From NCBI GenBank assembly GCA_009760885.1, contig CM019691.1, forward strand, positions 31,930,814-31,994,813: DNA of 64,000 bases, written 5' to 3'. Every line of letters starts with the position of its first letter. Positions within the stretch are counted from its first letter, which is position 1. A model generated the notes under the pieces. The model did no database searches. It was not told where the DNA came from and saw nothing but the letters and a program-made list of their open reading frames with translations. This stretch comes from Achatina immaculata (Eukaryota > Mollusca > Gastropoda > Stylommatophora > Achatinidae). Below, in pieces: positions 33,851 to 45,809 of this stretch. Both the position numbers and the translations under genes were made by a program.

Positions 33851-35905
33851 CGACTGCAAGTTATTAGGGCGAATCAAAAGGTAACCGCGAATCAAAGGAC
33901 ATTAAAAGGTCTTTACATATTTTTTTCAATGGTTATGTTCTTTGGTTTGTGGCTACTTTTTGACTCGTTCAGGTGTATGATTTATGACTCATTTAACTGA
34001 CAGGCACTTTGATCAGAGGCATATAACCGAGCACTTCCAAACCTCAGCACAGCTCGAATAGAAGATGTTTATCTCCTGCAAGGCGAGCCACACGAACGTT
34101 TGACTTCATGGATTTCTATTCATGTGTCTGCCCTCATTTCATCGTAGAATCGTTTTGTTTTTAATTTTAAGAAAGGGAAAAAAATAGAGAAATATTTCTG
34201 GCATAAATAGAGAAATATATCATGGCGAAAAGAGAGAAATACATCGTGGAAGTAATTGCTAACATGAAGTTAGAGAGTTAGAGAGCTATGCACTATGAAA
34301 CTCAACACAGAAAAATACAAGCGAGGTGAGACCGAGAGAAATACGAGACTAACCAAGTGACATGGGGGGAGGGGGATACAACGACGAAAAGAAAAACAAG
34401 CAGACTGATTGTAAACACCAGAGATTGCATAAAATAGAGACAAACTGATAAGCATGGCATAACAACACGGCACATTAATGATAAACGAATTACTGTCATG
34501 TACATGAATTACTGAATTTATTGCTATTATTTAATGACGTTTGACGGAAAGCGCAAAGCAAAAGTATGTGTACCAAACCGGAATGGAAGAAAATCATGCA
34601 CATTAATTAGTTAACTTTGTCCAGAATATTCGTTTGCAATATAATAAAAAAAAACAGCAATAACAGTAATAATAATGATGATTATGATGAGAAATATGAA
34701 AACCTCTGTAGAATTGTTTCTAGCAGAAAACAATAACATTATTATGAATAACTGAATATTAACGTGCAGATAACAATAATACTGAAACATGTTTTTTTTC
34801 TTCCGTTAATGTCAATAAACTTCCTGTATGAGAAAACAAAACAACTGCAACGCAAGGCAGAAGAAAGTGCCACAGTCTTGGACTTGTCATGAGAGAAAAA
34901 TGCTGGCGGCTAACAGCAAGACAGACTGATGAAGACCTCGATGCGTCGATGCTGCGCACAATTACGAACTTTCTAGCTTGAGATTTGGCATTTTCCAAGA
35001 GTCCATGTTCTGGATCAATTGTTCCCAAATAACAAAAGACGACCTCCTGTTGTTTCAAAATCCAGGCCACGGACCCCAATACTTTGGAAAAGTCTCCTCC
35101 ATGTATGGTAGCTATGAGATTTAAATGCAGAAGAATTTTGTTTTTTAGACAATACTGGTAACTTTCAATGAGTAAACGCTACACTACACTAAACAACACA
35201 TACAGACTTGGCGAATTATCAAAACGTCAATAATGCAGTTAAGAAAAAATAGACAGCAATTAACATTCCTACTTGATCAAGTGAGTGAACAGAATGTGAA
35301 GTTTGTGACAGCTAGCCAACCTAAATATAGTGAAAGAAATCACGCTTCTTTTTTTACTCCGAATAATCGCTTCCAGATCTGGTTTCATATCAGTTGTTAA
35401 AAATTTCACGATGAAAATAAAAGACCTTGAGTTTTTCCCAACTGGAAACCACTCTTCTAGATAATCCAAAACAATAGTGAGGGAGAATGTTCAGCCTCCG
35501 CCTGCTACGCATCTACACAAACTTTGAGCTGTTTGAGACATACGTACACGTACAGAAGATGATGATAGTGGATGTACACTGTTCTTGCATTCAATTTTAG
35601 TTGGCACTGAATCTAAACCCTTGTTACCAGCGTGAACATCACAGATTACGCCTCGTTTCTCTGGCAGTTCTTTAGCTTAAGTATGAAAGTCAGTCCCTCC
35701 GATTAAGTAAGACAACAAGATGTGCTTTGTGGTGACACTTTTGTAGCAGAGTTTTAAATGTTAAAATATATTGTTTGAAATGAAATATGACGCTAAATAA
35801 GACAATGTATGATTATCGTGGGTGTTCTTCACAAAACAAATAAGAGCTACAGCTGCCAAAATAGTTTGTAGGCACACACATATAAAGCTATGTTTAAAAT
35901 TTTTA
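33851..35905. other. No gene recognised
   Basis: Mostly AT-rich. Two minus-strand frames (34759-35079 and 35269-35469) have no recognisable family, start context or splice support. The second (DYLEEWFPVGKNSRSF) could be another decayed transposon piece, but I cannot place it. Confidence 0.45.
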
Positions 35906-35907
35906 TT
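35902..35907 (-). promoter_or_regulatory. Possible AATAAA signal overlapping the stop codon
   Basis: The minus strand reads TAATAAA from 35908, so the hexamer AATAAA shares bases with the TAA stop. If used, the 3' UTR would be only about 10-30 bases. Confidence 0.4.
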
Positions 35908-36754
35908 ATCGGAAACGATTCCAGCCTCTCTCACGAACGATGCCTCTTGGCCTGTCCCATGGGTTTCTGGGTCGTACGCCACTTGAGTAGGAATCTACAT
36001 CACTCTTCCATTCTGGATATGAACCGTATCGATAGTAATCGTCTTCGTAATATTCACTGTCGCTATCATAATCACGATACCTTCTTCGCCGATGTCTGCG
36101 GCGATTCTCATGAGTGGCGTAGATGTGGAATTCACCACCTTCTAGTTTCACTTTCGCCTCCGTGTATGGGTAAGCACCATATGACTTCAGAAGTTCGTTT
36201 CTGAGGAACTCTGGGATTCCCCTAAATTCTCCCTCGCTGTCGCGCACGTCGATGCTCATAACTCGTCCGTACTCTAACTCGCAGGTGATGTTGAACCCTG
36301 GGATGGTTGACCCGTAGGTGGGGTACGGGACTCTGACAACAGTAGGCTGGGGTATTGTGATACAGCCAGGTACTGGATTCACAACACCGGGATACAGGCT
36401 GTCTGGGCTGTAAAACGGAGCAGGGAATACTATTTCACCATTGGGACCAATATAGTATGCATGTCCCTGCGGGTTATAGAAAGGCCCTTGTGGAGCAGAA
36501 GGGTACTTTCTGTTCAGATACACGACAGGACCTGGTGGCACCCCATCCGCAGTGTAATATACAGTTTGTGGGTAATAAGTTCCTGATCCCACCATGGGAT
36601 TACGAGCAGATGGGAATGGGTTCTTGCTAACATAAGTTGAGTATGGAACTTGGAGGGAAGGAACTTCAATTGCACCATGGTTGGAAACCTGCAGGGCTGG
36701 TACTTCCAAAAGTGGTCTAGTGCCGAAACGAGAAGATACAACAGGGTCAACCAT
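35906..36754 (-). CDS. Intronless gene for a 282-aa protein of unknown function
   Basis: This single frame of 282 codons has balanced codon use and no low-complexity DNA, unlike its surroundings. The start is well supported: A at -3 and G at +4 around ATG, and a TATA box 28-35 bases upstream. No signal peptide or membrane segment is visible. Residues 1-150 are rich in Pro, Tyr, Val and Gly, with a duplicated EVPALQV/EVPSLQV motif near 17 and 31 and PNG and PQG turns. Residues about 150-215 look globular (ITCELEYGRVMSIDVRD, then IPEFLRNELLKSYGAYP). A run of Arg (RRRHRRRRYRDYD) precedes an acidic Tyr/Asp/Glu stretch, and the end is Arg/Trp-rich (GWNRFR). I do not recognise the family. It may be lineage-restricted. 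Confidence 0.8.
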   Translation of the reverse strand: MVDPVVSSRFGTRPLLEVPALQVSNHGAIEVPSLQVPYSTYVSKNPFPSARNPMVGSGTYYPQTVYYTADGVPPGPVVYLNRKYPSAPQGPFYNPQGHAYYIGPNGEIVFPAPFYSPDSLYPGVVNPVPGCITIPQPTVVRVPYPTYGSTIPGFNITCELEYGRVMSIDVRDSEGEFRGIPEFLRNELLKSYGAYPYTEAKVKLEGGEFHIYATHENRRRHRRRRYRDYDSDSEYYEDDYYRYGSYPEWKSDVDSYSSGVRPRNPWDRPRGIVRERGWNRFR

Positions 36755-36781
36755 GATCCTGCATCAGACATTCGATGCCCA

Positions 36782-36789
36782 CTTTTATA
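36782..36789 (-). promoter_or_regulatory. TATA box of the intronless gene
   Basis: The minus strand reads GTATAAAAGTGGGC. Transcription about 30 bases downstream would start near 36757-36762, only a few bases before the ATG at 36754. It would skip the out-of-frame ATG at 36771. Confidence 0.6.
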
Positions 36790-36799
36790 CTTTCTTTGA

Positions 36800-37775
36800 G
36801 ACCTCAGTACTCTTCAAATAATGTATTAATGTGGCCTCACAAACCAATCCGATGAGACATACAAAATGGCAGCAAACCATGACGCTGTCATTGTGAATAT
36901 GATACCACAGATTCGTTCCTTATCTCCTCTTTTTACGTTGGTCCATGTTGTCGTCAGGCAAACCGTACGTCACAAAGAATACGGGGCGCTGTGGAAAATG
37001 CAGCATGATATTATTTTTCATTATAAGGACTTTAATAATTGTGCATTTTTAAAAAATGTACATTAAAAACATATGTACACTAAAAATGGTGAAGAAAAGA
37101 GTCTCTGAATGATCCTGAACTAAAAGGTACTAATATAACAGCTACGACCGTATAAACACAAGTGTAAGACATGCGTGTTAGTAAATATAAAACTTATGGC
37201 TTGACAAAGAAAGAAGACAACAGATGACAGCAGACTCTAAAACTTTCATCTTCACATCTAAAATTAACAAGCCATTGGTAAAACAATGAAAAGAAAAAAA
37301 AACGAGGCTTAAAGAGATAAAACAACTGTAGCTTAACAACATAGCTTTGTCGTACACAATGCAGTAAACATATTTGGAGTAAAGAAACATGCTGAATCTT
37401 CTAATTTCTTTGTTCCACTCCAAAAAAAAAAAAACTAATGCAGTTAATGAAACGTTTTCGAATATAACGAAAAAACTGAAAATCGCATATATTAAAACTG
37501 ACGACAGAAACTGATCAGGACAAAGAAGTATATACTGAAGCCGGTCTTTTTCATTAATTCTCTCTCTCTCTCCCCTCACCCCCCCCCCTTTTTTTCGAAC
37601 AACAATTATACACAATCATTAACACAATATAAAATGTAGACGATGTCTACATTTTATTTAACAGTAAATGATCTGCTGCAGAAGAATTGTTCCAGTCTTA
37701 ACGTAATTGTAAATGAAAAGATGTGACACTGCAGTCGGTACGCACACATCTGATAACGTGGAACTGCTTAAAAAC
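36800..37775. other. No gene seen
   Basis: Upstream flank of the intronless gene and AT-rich sequence. The 145-codon minus frame at 37178-37615 has a biased composition with no recognisable domain and no promoter or splice support. Confidence 0.45.
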
Positions 37776-37779
37776 TCCA

Positions 37780-38085
37780 AGTAGAAGGACCTTGTTGGCA
37801 GAAATCCTGATGAAGACCTGACAGCGATTGGTGAAGAAAGACGTTGACGATAGCTGGGACACGTGCTTCAGATGACTGACAACTCACTACAAAAATAAAA
37901 TAATAATAACACTGAGATGGACACCACAGGGGAACAGAATTGAGGACAGACCAAAAGAGGCATGGAGAAGAACAACAGAGATGATGTTTAGCAACAGAGG
38001 GCTCACCTGGTAAAAGCCAAAAATAAAAAAATGGCGACGTACAGACGTTTGTGGAAGACCTACGTGCCTTGAGCACTTAAGGTAG
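37780..38085 (+). mobile_element. LINE 3' end
   Basis: Broken + frames give the C-terminal tail of a non-LTR reverse transcriptase: a GHVLQMTDNSL block, a GQTKRGMEK-like basic block, and a final RRLWKTYVP block before a stop. It ends at an (AATG)n tract at 38085-38107 shared with the next element. Confidence 0.78.
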
Positions 38086-38945
38086 AGAGAATGAATGAAT
38101 GAATGAATCTTTATTTTTAAAGGGTAAAGAATTGGGCATGCAGGCCCGTCTTACATTCTGCCCTTCATCACTCCATCTTTCATTCTTCCCACACACTTGA
38201 TTTAGTACAAATATACAAATTAAATTAGGAAAAAACATATCAAAAGAGTGTAAGATTTAACTACTACATTCAAAGTAAAAGAGATGAAGTAATTAACCTA
38301 ATAAAATAGCACTCACGCACACATACACATGCAGACATATACATAAACAAAAATACATTGTAAATACAGATCTTCTAACATATGTTTTTTAACAAACATT
38401 AAAATAATTTCCAACAATATCTAACAAGTTGCTTTTCTAACTGTCATTTTAGTACTTGATGGTTGACGAGTCACGTGTTGAGAGAGTGCTGGTTATTTTA
38501 TGGAGGCATATAATTACAAGCAAGTAAATAATGAAACAGGTTTGAGTTAAAGGATGAAGTATTACCAATGGATTTTAAATGGTAGGGGAGGGTGTTCCAG
38601 AGCTGTACTGCGAATATGCAAGGCTTTTCTTGTACAGATCAATCCTGGGTTTAGGAAGAAGACAGTTTTTTAACGCTGGCTATGTTTAGTTTTATACGTA
38701 AACAGTGACCACAAGTAAGGTGGAGCATTGTGCGACAGAATTCTGTGAACAAACTTAACTTTGTTAAAAATGATTCTATTTTTGAGGGGTAGAATTTTGA
38801 GTTGTTTGTGTTGATTTACAGTCTGTACTGGGTGTTTGTCACAAATAAGATTTAATGCTCGCTTGTGAAGTGAGTGGAGCCTTTTTGTGTTTGAGACTGA
38901 GCATCCATCTCAGATTGTGGAACAGTAATCTAAGTGTGTTTGTAT
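38086..38945 (-). mobile_element. CR1/L2/jockey-type LINE 3' end
   Basis: The minus strand reads an LHSLHKRALNLIC block, LKILPLKNRIIFNKVKFVH, APPYLWSLFTYKTKHS and LNPGLICTRKALHIRSTALE. This is the C-terminal signature of CR1/L2/jockey-like elements. It ends with AATAAAGATTCATTC, a polyadenylation-like hexamer followed by an ATTC microsatellite tail. Stops are present, so it is inactive. It belongs to a different lineage from the neighbouring + strand LINE. Confidence 0.78.
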
Positions 38946-40619
38946 GTGTGATATGTAGTATATAGTAGAGAGAGAGAGCTAGAGAGAGAGCTAGAGTGAG
39001 AGAAGGGGGCTCTCTCTATAGCTCTCTCTCTCTAGTGCTCTCTTTACTCTTTCTCTCTTTACTCTCTATCTCTCTCTCTAGCTCCCTCTCTCTCCCTCAT
39101 ATGGAAGTTTGGCACTCTAGTCATTTCGGCTATAGACGGACCCAGGAAGGAAAAGCAGCTACGAACGATGCTCTCCACACGTAACAGAATACGGGAGGTA
39201 TATTTTTTGTTTACAGGAAGGGCATTTGACGCCTTTGTGATTTTTTTAACTTCCGGGGTATGAGTCGTTCGAGATCTTTCAGGAAGGTCACGTGGATGTA
39301 AGAACCCCGTGACAGGTGAATTGTGTGAAAGACTGTTGAGCGGTAGTCAGTCTACGTCTGAATGTGAAGTTGTGCGGATGAATCCATGTTAGTGTCGTGA
39401 GGATGCGATGTCCTGTGTTAGTTATTGGAACGTATGACTGGACTTGCCATGTGGCAGGCCAACCTGCTAGCAGTCTACTTTTCGTCACTATCATTGTCAT
39501 CAAGGCCATCGAATAAATGTTATATCAACTTATCACACACTGAACTGGCTTGATGTTCATATATGTTTGTGCCAACACAACGGTTAGAAAGAATCTTTGT
39601 GTGTGTGTGGGGGGGGGGGGGGGGACTTGAGTCTGGAGACGGTGTGTAACTAATTCAAAACTATTTGGTATTCAGAACACTGGTTCAAAGATGTTATACA
39701 ATGCTATATCAACTAGTAACCTACCACACAGTACAAGCCAAGTATTGTATTACACATCGCCCTCATCTCTGCAGGCTTGTCAAGGAAAGTACAGACACTA
39801 GCATACACCTTCCCCCCCCCCCCCCCAAGCCTATATAATAAGCTACTTTTAACTTTATACCAGCAGATGTTGTTCGCTCTTGGTGTTACAGTTACTGAAA
39901 GCTGAATTTCCAAATTCTCTGTTCTTTCGTTTGTAACTGTAATCAGAGACTGGCATCCCCGCACTTCGGGCATTCCTATACGTGCTCAGCCTTCCGTTCC
40001 AACACCCACAAAAGTGTGCGCCTGCTGAGGGAGCCAGTCACAGACTTCTTTCACTTGGAGAAACAAACTAAAAGCGTCCAAACTTCTGTGAAATGATACT
40101 ATATCGTTAATTTGAGAAGAAAAAAGCTTTCTACACAGTTTTAAAATCTGTCACCTTTTGACAACCCGTGATGATACTGTATGATATTACTCCTACAATA
40201 ACGCACACATAAAAGTGCTATCATATTTAAACGATTTTTTTTCTTTTATAACATTGGCTAAAGATTTTGAACAATTTAAGGCCACGTATTGTACGTTGAT
40301 AGATATCAACGCGTTCTGTGTAGACAAGCAGAAGTGCACATAATTACCGCGGAAAAGGCGCAGAAACTATTTGTGCCCGTGTTCCGAAAGCACCACAACA
40401 CCATTGCTGAGAGGCCGTGCAGTGGAGGCTTGAAGGAAAGGAGAGATATGATCGGCCAGGGGCATCCCGGAGAAGAAGGGCAGAACCGAACTGGACAACG
40501 TGCAACGTGGCAGAGACACCAGTGAAAAGCTGGCAGGAGGCCGCGAAAAAATTAAGAGAATTTTGTTTGCTAACGTAACAAGACGTATTAGTTTGTGACT
40601 GCTAAAGACCTTTACAAAC
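38946..40619. other. No gene; simple repeats and dispersed repeat R2
   Basis: (GA)n and (CT)n tracts occupy 38966-39098. G and C runs occur near 39610 and 39810. A second copy of dispersed repeat R2 lies at 39948-40052. A + frame at 40289-40525 has no recognisable fold and may be a LINE scrap. Confidence 0.5.
39948..40052 (-). repeat. Dispersed repeat R2, copy 2
   Basis: The complement carries GTGACTGGCTCC, AGGCGCACAC, GTGTTGGAACGGAA and GGGGATGCCAG in the same order as 25865-25950. Confidence 0.7.
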
Positions 40620-40698
40620 CAAGGATGGATGGACGGACGAAAGGATGGATGGATGGGTGGATGGATGGATGGATGGACGGATGGACGGACGGACGGAC

Positions 40699-40732
<34 letters not shown>

Positions 40733-40768
40733 ATGGATGGATGGATGGATGGATGGATGGATGGATTA
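40620..40768. repeat. (GGAT)n microsatellite
   Basis: About 36 tetranucleotide units with some GGAC variants. The four-base period cycles through frames and yields artificial MDGW repeats. Confidence 0.96.
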
Positions 40769-40889
40769 ACCTCAGAAACTAAGGCAAGCTGATATAAAGG
40801 GAACTCATTATTTTGCTTGAGTGTGGTTTGTATGAAAAAAAATGTGCTAGTTACATCGGGAAAGCTAATTTTAAAAATAGATCTTAAAT

Positions 40890-40927
<38 letters not shown>
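40890..40927. repeat. (AT)n microsatellite
   Basis: A pure AT dinucleotide run about 40 bases upstream of the head of the SINE at 40962. Confidence 0.95.
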
Positions 40928-40929
<2 letters not shown>

Positions 40930-40961
40930 TAAGAGTAGGACATTTTGTCTTCTCACTAATA

Positions 40962-41255
40962 AGACGACGGGCTAGTTGGCTGGGTGGTTAGGCGCTCAGT
41001 CTACTAATACTGTGGTACCGGGTTCAAGTCCCAGCAGTGAGAATGTTTTTCTGGTACCACAACACCAAAAAAGGCCCCGGGATCCACCCAGCCTCTAAAA
41101 ATGGGTACCAGAAAAATCTTGGAAGGTAAATGCGGGCTGCCGTGATACTGACCACATCACACTTTTCAAGTGCCGATGGTCTTGGAAATACGGGCCTAAC
41201 ACAGTATCCCCAATATGCCTTAATGGCATGTAAACGGGAATTTTACCTTTACTAA
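40962..41255 (+). mobile_element. tRNA-derived SINE, copy 1
   Basis: The head has an A-box-like GGCTGGGTGGTTAGG and a B box GGTTCAAGTCCC 40-50 bases apart, as in a tRNA promoter for RNA polymerase III. The body contains AAATGGGTACC, CGTGATACTGACCACATCAC, GGGCCTAACAC and a terminal TTTTACCTTTACT. The same modules in the same order occur in copy 2 at 49227-49478 (-). Confidence 0.85.
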
Positions 41256-41284
41256 TAAGATTGACGCCATAACAATTGGAGGTT

Positions 41285-42078
41285 ATATAATACCAGAGAT
41301 TAGATATGCTGATGACACAACTGTCCACAACACAAAAAGGAATGGAAAAACTAATTATGTCAGTCCGTAAGAATAGTGAAGAGCAAAACCTCTATCTTAA
41401 CGCGAAGAAAACTAAACTGATGACAGCTGACAAAACAAATAAGGCAGCTGAAATGAGGAAAGTTGGAAGAGGTGGAGAGTTTTTAATATCTTGGATCATT
41501 ATTAACAAATAATGGAGATACACAGAAGGAAATTAAAAGGAGGACATCTATCGCTCTTCAAAAAGTAAAAGAATTAAAGAATCTGTGGAGAGGAACTGAC
41601 AGAACTACAAAAATAAGATTATTTTTTAAGGGCATACATCTTTCCCATCGCAACATATGCCTGTAAGACCTGGACACATAGCAAAACAGCTGAGAAACAC
41701 ATAAATGCCTTTGAATGTAAATGCTACAGAAGAGTTCTTCAAATATCATGGACACAAAAAAAAAAGAACAAATATATCCATACTACAAGAACTTAATATC
41801 GAAGAAGGTTGGCTAATAAAGAGGATTAAATAAAGAAAACTTAAATATTTTGGACACATTAAACGTCATGATAATCTAGAGAAGACCGTCTTGGAAGGGT
41901 ACATAATGGGAAAAAAAAGAGAGGAAGACCAAGGCGAAGATGGTTGCAAGACATCGTTAATGATCTGCGAATGGATGCATCAGCAGCAGGCCATCTTGCT
42001 CACAACCGAGAAGCCTACAGGAGTGTTGTTAGGGAGGCAAAGTTCCGCAAGGGATATACAAATGAATGAATGAAATAA
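41285..42078 (+). mobile_element. LINE 3' fragment with YADD motif and AATG tail
   Basis: The RT catalytic motif YADD is at 41305-41316, followed by blocks ATYACKTWTHSKTAEKHINA and RRVLQISWTQ, a KKRGRPRRRWLQDIV-like end, and a tail of AATGAATGAATGAAAT. Many stops and frameshifts. The nested fragment at 57255-57596 is the same family. Confidence 0.85.
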
Positions 42079-43150
42079 GACTGAAGGTTTTTTTTTAATG
42101 CATGAATTATCAAATCATGAAATATGTACGCAAGATATACAGAAAAGGGACAGAAAAATGGTGGCTGAGATGCACTATATACGTAAGATTAGCAGAGCTG
42201 GTCTTCTGGTTATCGTTGTTCGGCTACACATACCTTAGTTCTTGCCAAGTTATTTCTGACACAGAGATCCAAGCGGAAACAGGCTATGCTAGTGTAAGAC
42301 TTTTAAAGACTTGTAGTAAAGATTAATAACTCCTGATGTTTATCTGAACAACGATTTTGCTGCGCTGTATAAAACGAAACACTTTCTTATATGTTAATTC
42401 TCCCTGTGTTGTAAAAGGTAAATTTTATCAACGTTAACATAAATAATACTGTTCTTTTTTTTACGTAAGGTGGTCAAAGTCTCAGAAAATATATTATTTT
42501 TTCTACCAATGTGCTAAAATTATAAAAGTGATGAGATTTTTAAAAAAAGGAATTACTTCTTAACAAAGAAAAACAGAGAAAAGTTTTGAACAAGTTTTTT
42601 TTCTTCAAAACTCGGAAAAGATTTGTGAATTCGTATATAAAACTTCCTTTTGTATATTATGAAAACAGTATTAAAATTTACAACATATGAAATAGTGTAT
42701 ACTGTAGTATAACGAACGGAGTACACAACATAGTGGCTCACTTGGTTTAGTCCTTGACAACAGCTACAACAGCTCTCTTGCCACAGTATACTTACGAAAG
42801 GTGGCACCGTTATTTTCCCCAAGCGCAGTGGTTCGATAGGTTATTAAAAATTGATTTCAACACAGCGTTTGAGCCGTGTCTGCGCACGTAGCGAACTGTG
42901 TCGTGAAAAGTGTGTTGCATTTCAAGACTATCGATCACAAGTGATATTTTTTAGGTAAGAACTAATCTCCTTTTTTTGGCGTTCGCTCGCTATTTGTTCA
43001 GGCGTAGTCTCACATACAAAAGGGACTGCTTTTTACGTGAATATTTATAACCTTGTAGGCGCTGGTTTTAAAGGTAAAATCTGCATAATCTCTTCTTTTA
43101 CTCTTTTCTTTACAAGTTGAGCTTGTGTAACAGTGTTTCCAATGTTGCAT
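42079..43150. other. No gene recognised
   Basis: AT-rich. A GC-richer patch at 42860-42955 ends in TTTTTTAG followed by GTAAGAAC, a good splice-donor match. It could be a non-coding first exon but nothing else supports this. Confidence 0.4.
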
Positions 43151-43164
43151 TTTCTATTCTGAAC

Positions 43165-43530
43165 ATGGAGAATCTTCTTCTTCTTCTTCTTCTCCTTCTT
43201 CTTCTTTAAGCAGCTTCTGGATTCAACAGTTTTCCGAGCCAGTGAGCCTCATTGGTGCAGACAAGACAAGTCTCTAGTCTTCTCTGTTCTTGATCTTTTC
43301 GTGCCAGTTGTCCATTCTAAAACGGTGCATATCTTCTTCTATACTCTTTCTTTGGGAATGGGGAATTAGTGAAAAAAGTTGCCCCACTCTTCTTTGTAAA
43401 ACATTAGCAGTGAGTGGATATATGTATGTATGTTTACATATGAGTATGAGTGAGCGAGACAGTGAGAAAATATAAACATAAACGTCAATCATCATCATGT
43501 ACCTTATCCTCAAGGAATTTAACTGCAGCG
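43165..43530 (-). mobile_element. LINE 3' end with GAA tail
   Basis: The minus strand ends in a RMDNWHEKIKNREDWRLVLS-like tail, a PMRLTGSENC block, and a (GAA)n tract at 43168-43205. It resembles the 3' part of the LINE at 59400-60300 (-). Confidence 0.7.
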
Positions 43531-45809
43531 TAAAGAATCTCCAGTTTCCCCTGTCTCGCGTTTTCAGAGTAATCTGGCCAGATAGTTAAATGTTAATCTC
43601 TTGATATTGTCCACGTGTATGTATCATCATTGTCGTCTTTCCATACACATTCTCTAGCAAATTTGCTTATCGGTGCAGATTGACCCCGAATTACGTCGTA
43701 CTCGAGTTAAGGCGGTTCTCTAAATCCAGAAATTATCAATTTTTACAAGTCCAGCAGAAAAGAGGTTCGTGTGAGAGTCGATGCCATGGACAGAGAAATT
43801 CATTTGCCGTTTAAAAAAAAAAAAGCCACATTGTATTTTATGATAACATTTTAACCGCTTGATATTTGATGTTTTATAACCTTCTGAAACAAAAAAAAAA
43901 AAAAGAAAAAAAGATTTATGAAGACACTGATGATAAATAGCTACAAAAGTGAAAGTGAATGGAAAACATTGTCATCAGAGGAAGCTTTCGACTTCCGTCG
44001 GACCCGGTGTCGTTGGGACGGAACTCCGTCGTAAGTCGGGACCATCTGTGAATTACTGCGCTCTTAAGTGGCGCGGTTTTTTTTTTCTTCTTTCGTCTCT
44101 GAATCAGAAATAATTCGGTTGTTTGTGGTGGTAGCCGATCAACATTTGGCTAAGCAATTTATCTCACATCTAACTCCATCAGTATTTGATTTGCCAGATT
44201 AACGAGAATATCAACAAGCTGTGTTTTTCTTGCAAGGTTCGGCCTATTTGTGCTTGATTCTTAAAGTTCGACCTTCATTTTCTCCTCCGAACAGTGGTAT
44301 TCCTCTCCATCTGCTGCCTCAGTTTTTCGTCCAATATTTCCATCTTACATGGTCAGGATCCCGTCGGTCATACGAAGAAAATTACATGACCTTATAGAAA
44401 ATCAGCCTGTTCTCAAACATTTTCTAGCTTTTTTTTCACAATACAAACGAGATTCTCAGCCATAATTTCAAGATTAATGCCACTAATTTACATACATCCC
44501 AAGTTAGGTCAAGATCCTCATACACTACAGAGTCGAAAACCCTCGTAAGAATATTAACATCTCTTATCTCCAGATGTCTTTGCGCACCACATCTATAACG
44601 CTGGACTTCTTCCCTACCATACTTACTGAGCGAAAACCAAAACGAATGTTTGCACTTCCCTATCTTAAGTAGTCTTAAGGACTTCCCCCTGCATTGATAT
44701 TTATATGACGAAAAATCAAAGAGCTGGCACGTCTATATCTCGAAAATACTTTGGGACTTCTTTAAGATACTCACAAGACAAAATTTTATTGAGAGCTGCC
44801 ACTTATCTATCTTAACAAATGTTCTCGATGGCATTCGCGTGACGAAAACAAAACTCAGCGCCTTTTACACTCAGACCCCTGTGTTGAAATAAAAAAACTT
44901 CACGGATACCAAATAAAAAGCTTTGTATTTCAGTTTTGGTCTACCGCGTAGAGCGCTTTCCTCCGGAAACTACAATATACTTCATGTACTTGCTTGGGAA
45001 GACGGACTAGGAGAGGTAGTACAGACTATGGCCACCATGTTAACCGGACATTACTGCTCTTGGCTTTTTATATGCGCATACTAAGAACAAGGTGATCAGG
45101 TCACCAGCTCCTGATATTGAAACTTTGAAGGCAAGGACAGCGGATGATTTTAGCGACTAAGGAGATGTTGAAGAAAACACAGCAAGAGATATAATATCAC
45201 TTAGAGCCAGGCCGGTTCTGGCTGCCGCCCCCATTCTCCCAGGCCACATCTTTAATGCCCTTCCACCCCACCCCCGCATTATATACTAATCGTACAATGA
45301 CCTGTTAAACTAGGATATGCATTACACAACTAAAAACTTCAGCTAGCAAAACCAGTTTATTTAACACAATGAAGGAGCACATTTATAACTCACCTACTGC
45401 ATTATCTTCTCAGCTTTTAATGTGATGGATGAATTTCATATAAGACCACAGGTTTCTCAATATCAGGTTGAAAAGTGTTAAGAAGGAAGATTTTACTGCT
45501 TCGTTTTCTCTCAACGCCCCCCCCCCTCAACTGCCTCCTTTTCTTCCTCCGCCCCTTGGTCCTTTCCAATGCCCACAGGAGGCGGGGCGCTACCGCCCAC
45601 TGAGAACTTAGACGTTCTTCGGGTAGCAGACGCAGCACATGGTGAAGTGCACGAATAAAGTGACCACAGAATTTTTTTTAATGAAGTAAAACGTGAAAAC
45701 AAAAAAGAAAAGAAACAGACAAACAAGCAAACGGAAACGCCACATGTCTGTGCCTAGCACAGCTTTTATGTAATAAATGTTTGACATTAGGAAAAGACTT
45801 TATGCTCAC
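43531..45809. other. No gene recognised
   Basis: A-rich runs near 43810 and 43890 and a CG-bearing patch at 43985-44050, with otherwise unremarkable sequence. No domain or splice-flanked coding block is visible on either strand. Confidence 0.45.

Noticed and set aside
34759..35469. Two minus-strand frames as small genes
   Set aside because: No recognisable domain, start context or splice signal; compatible with chance in AT-rich DNA or very old transposon sequence.
35906..36204. The + strand frame opposite the intronless gene
   Set aside because: It is a shadow of the minus-strand gene, which has better composition, start context and TATA box.
40595..40956. MDGW and IHPS repeat proteins
   Set aside because: Artefacts of the (GGAT)n tetranucleotide repeat read on either strand.
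40962..41035. A true tRNA gene
   Set aside because: The A and B boxes are present but no cloverleaf with a proper acceptor stem follows. The downstream body shared with 49227-49478 marks it as a SINE.
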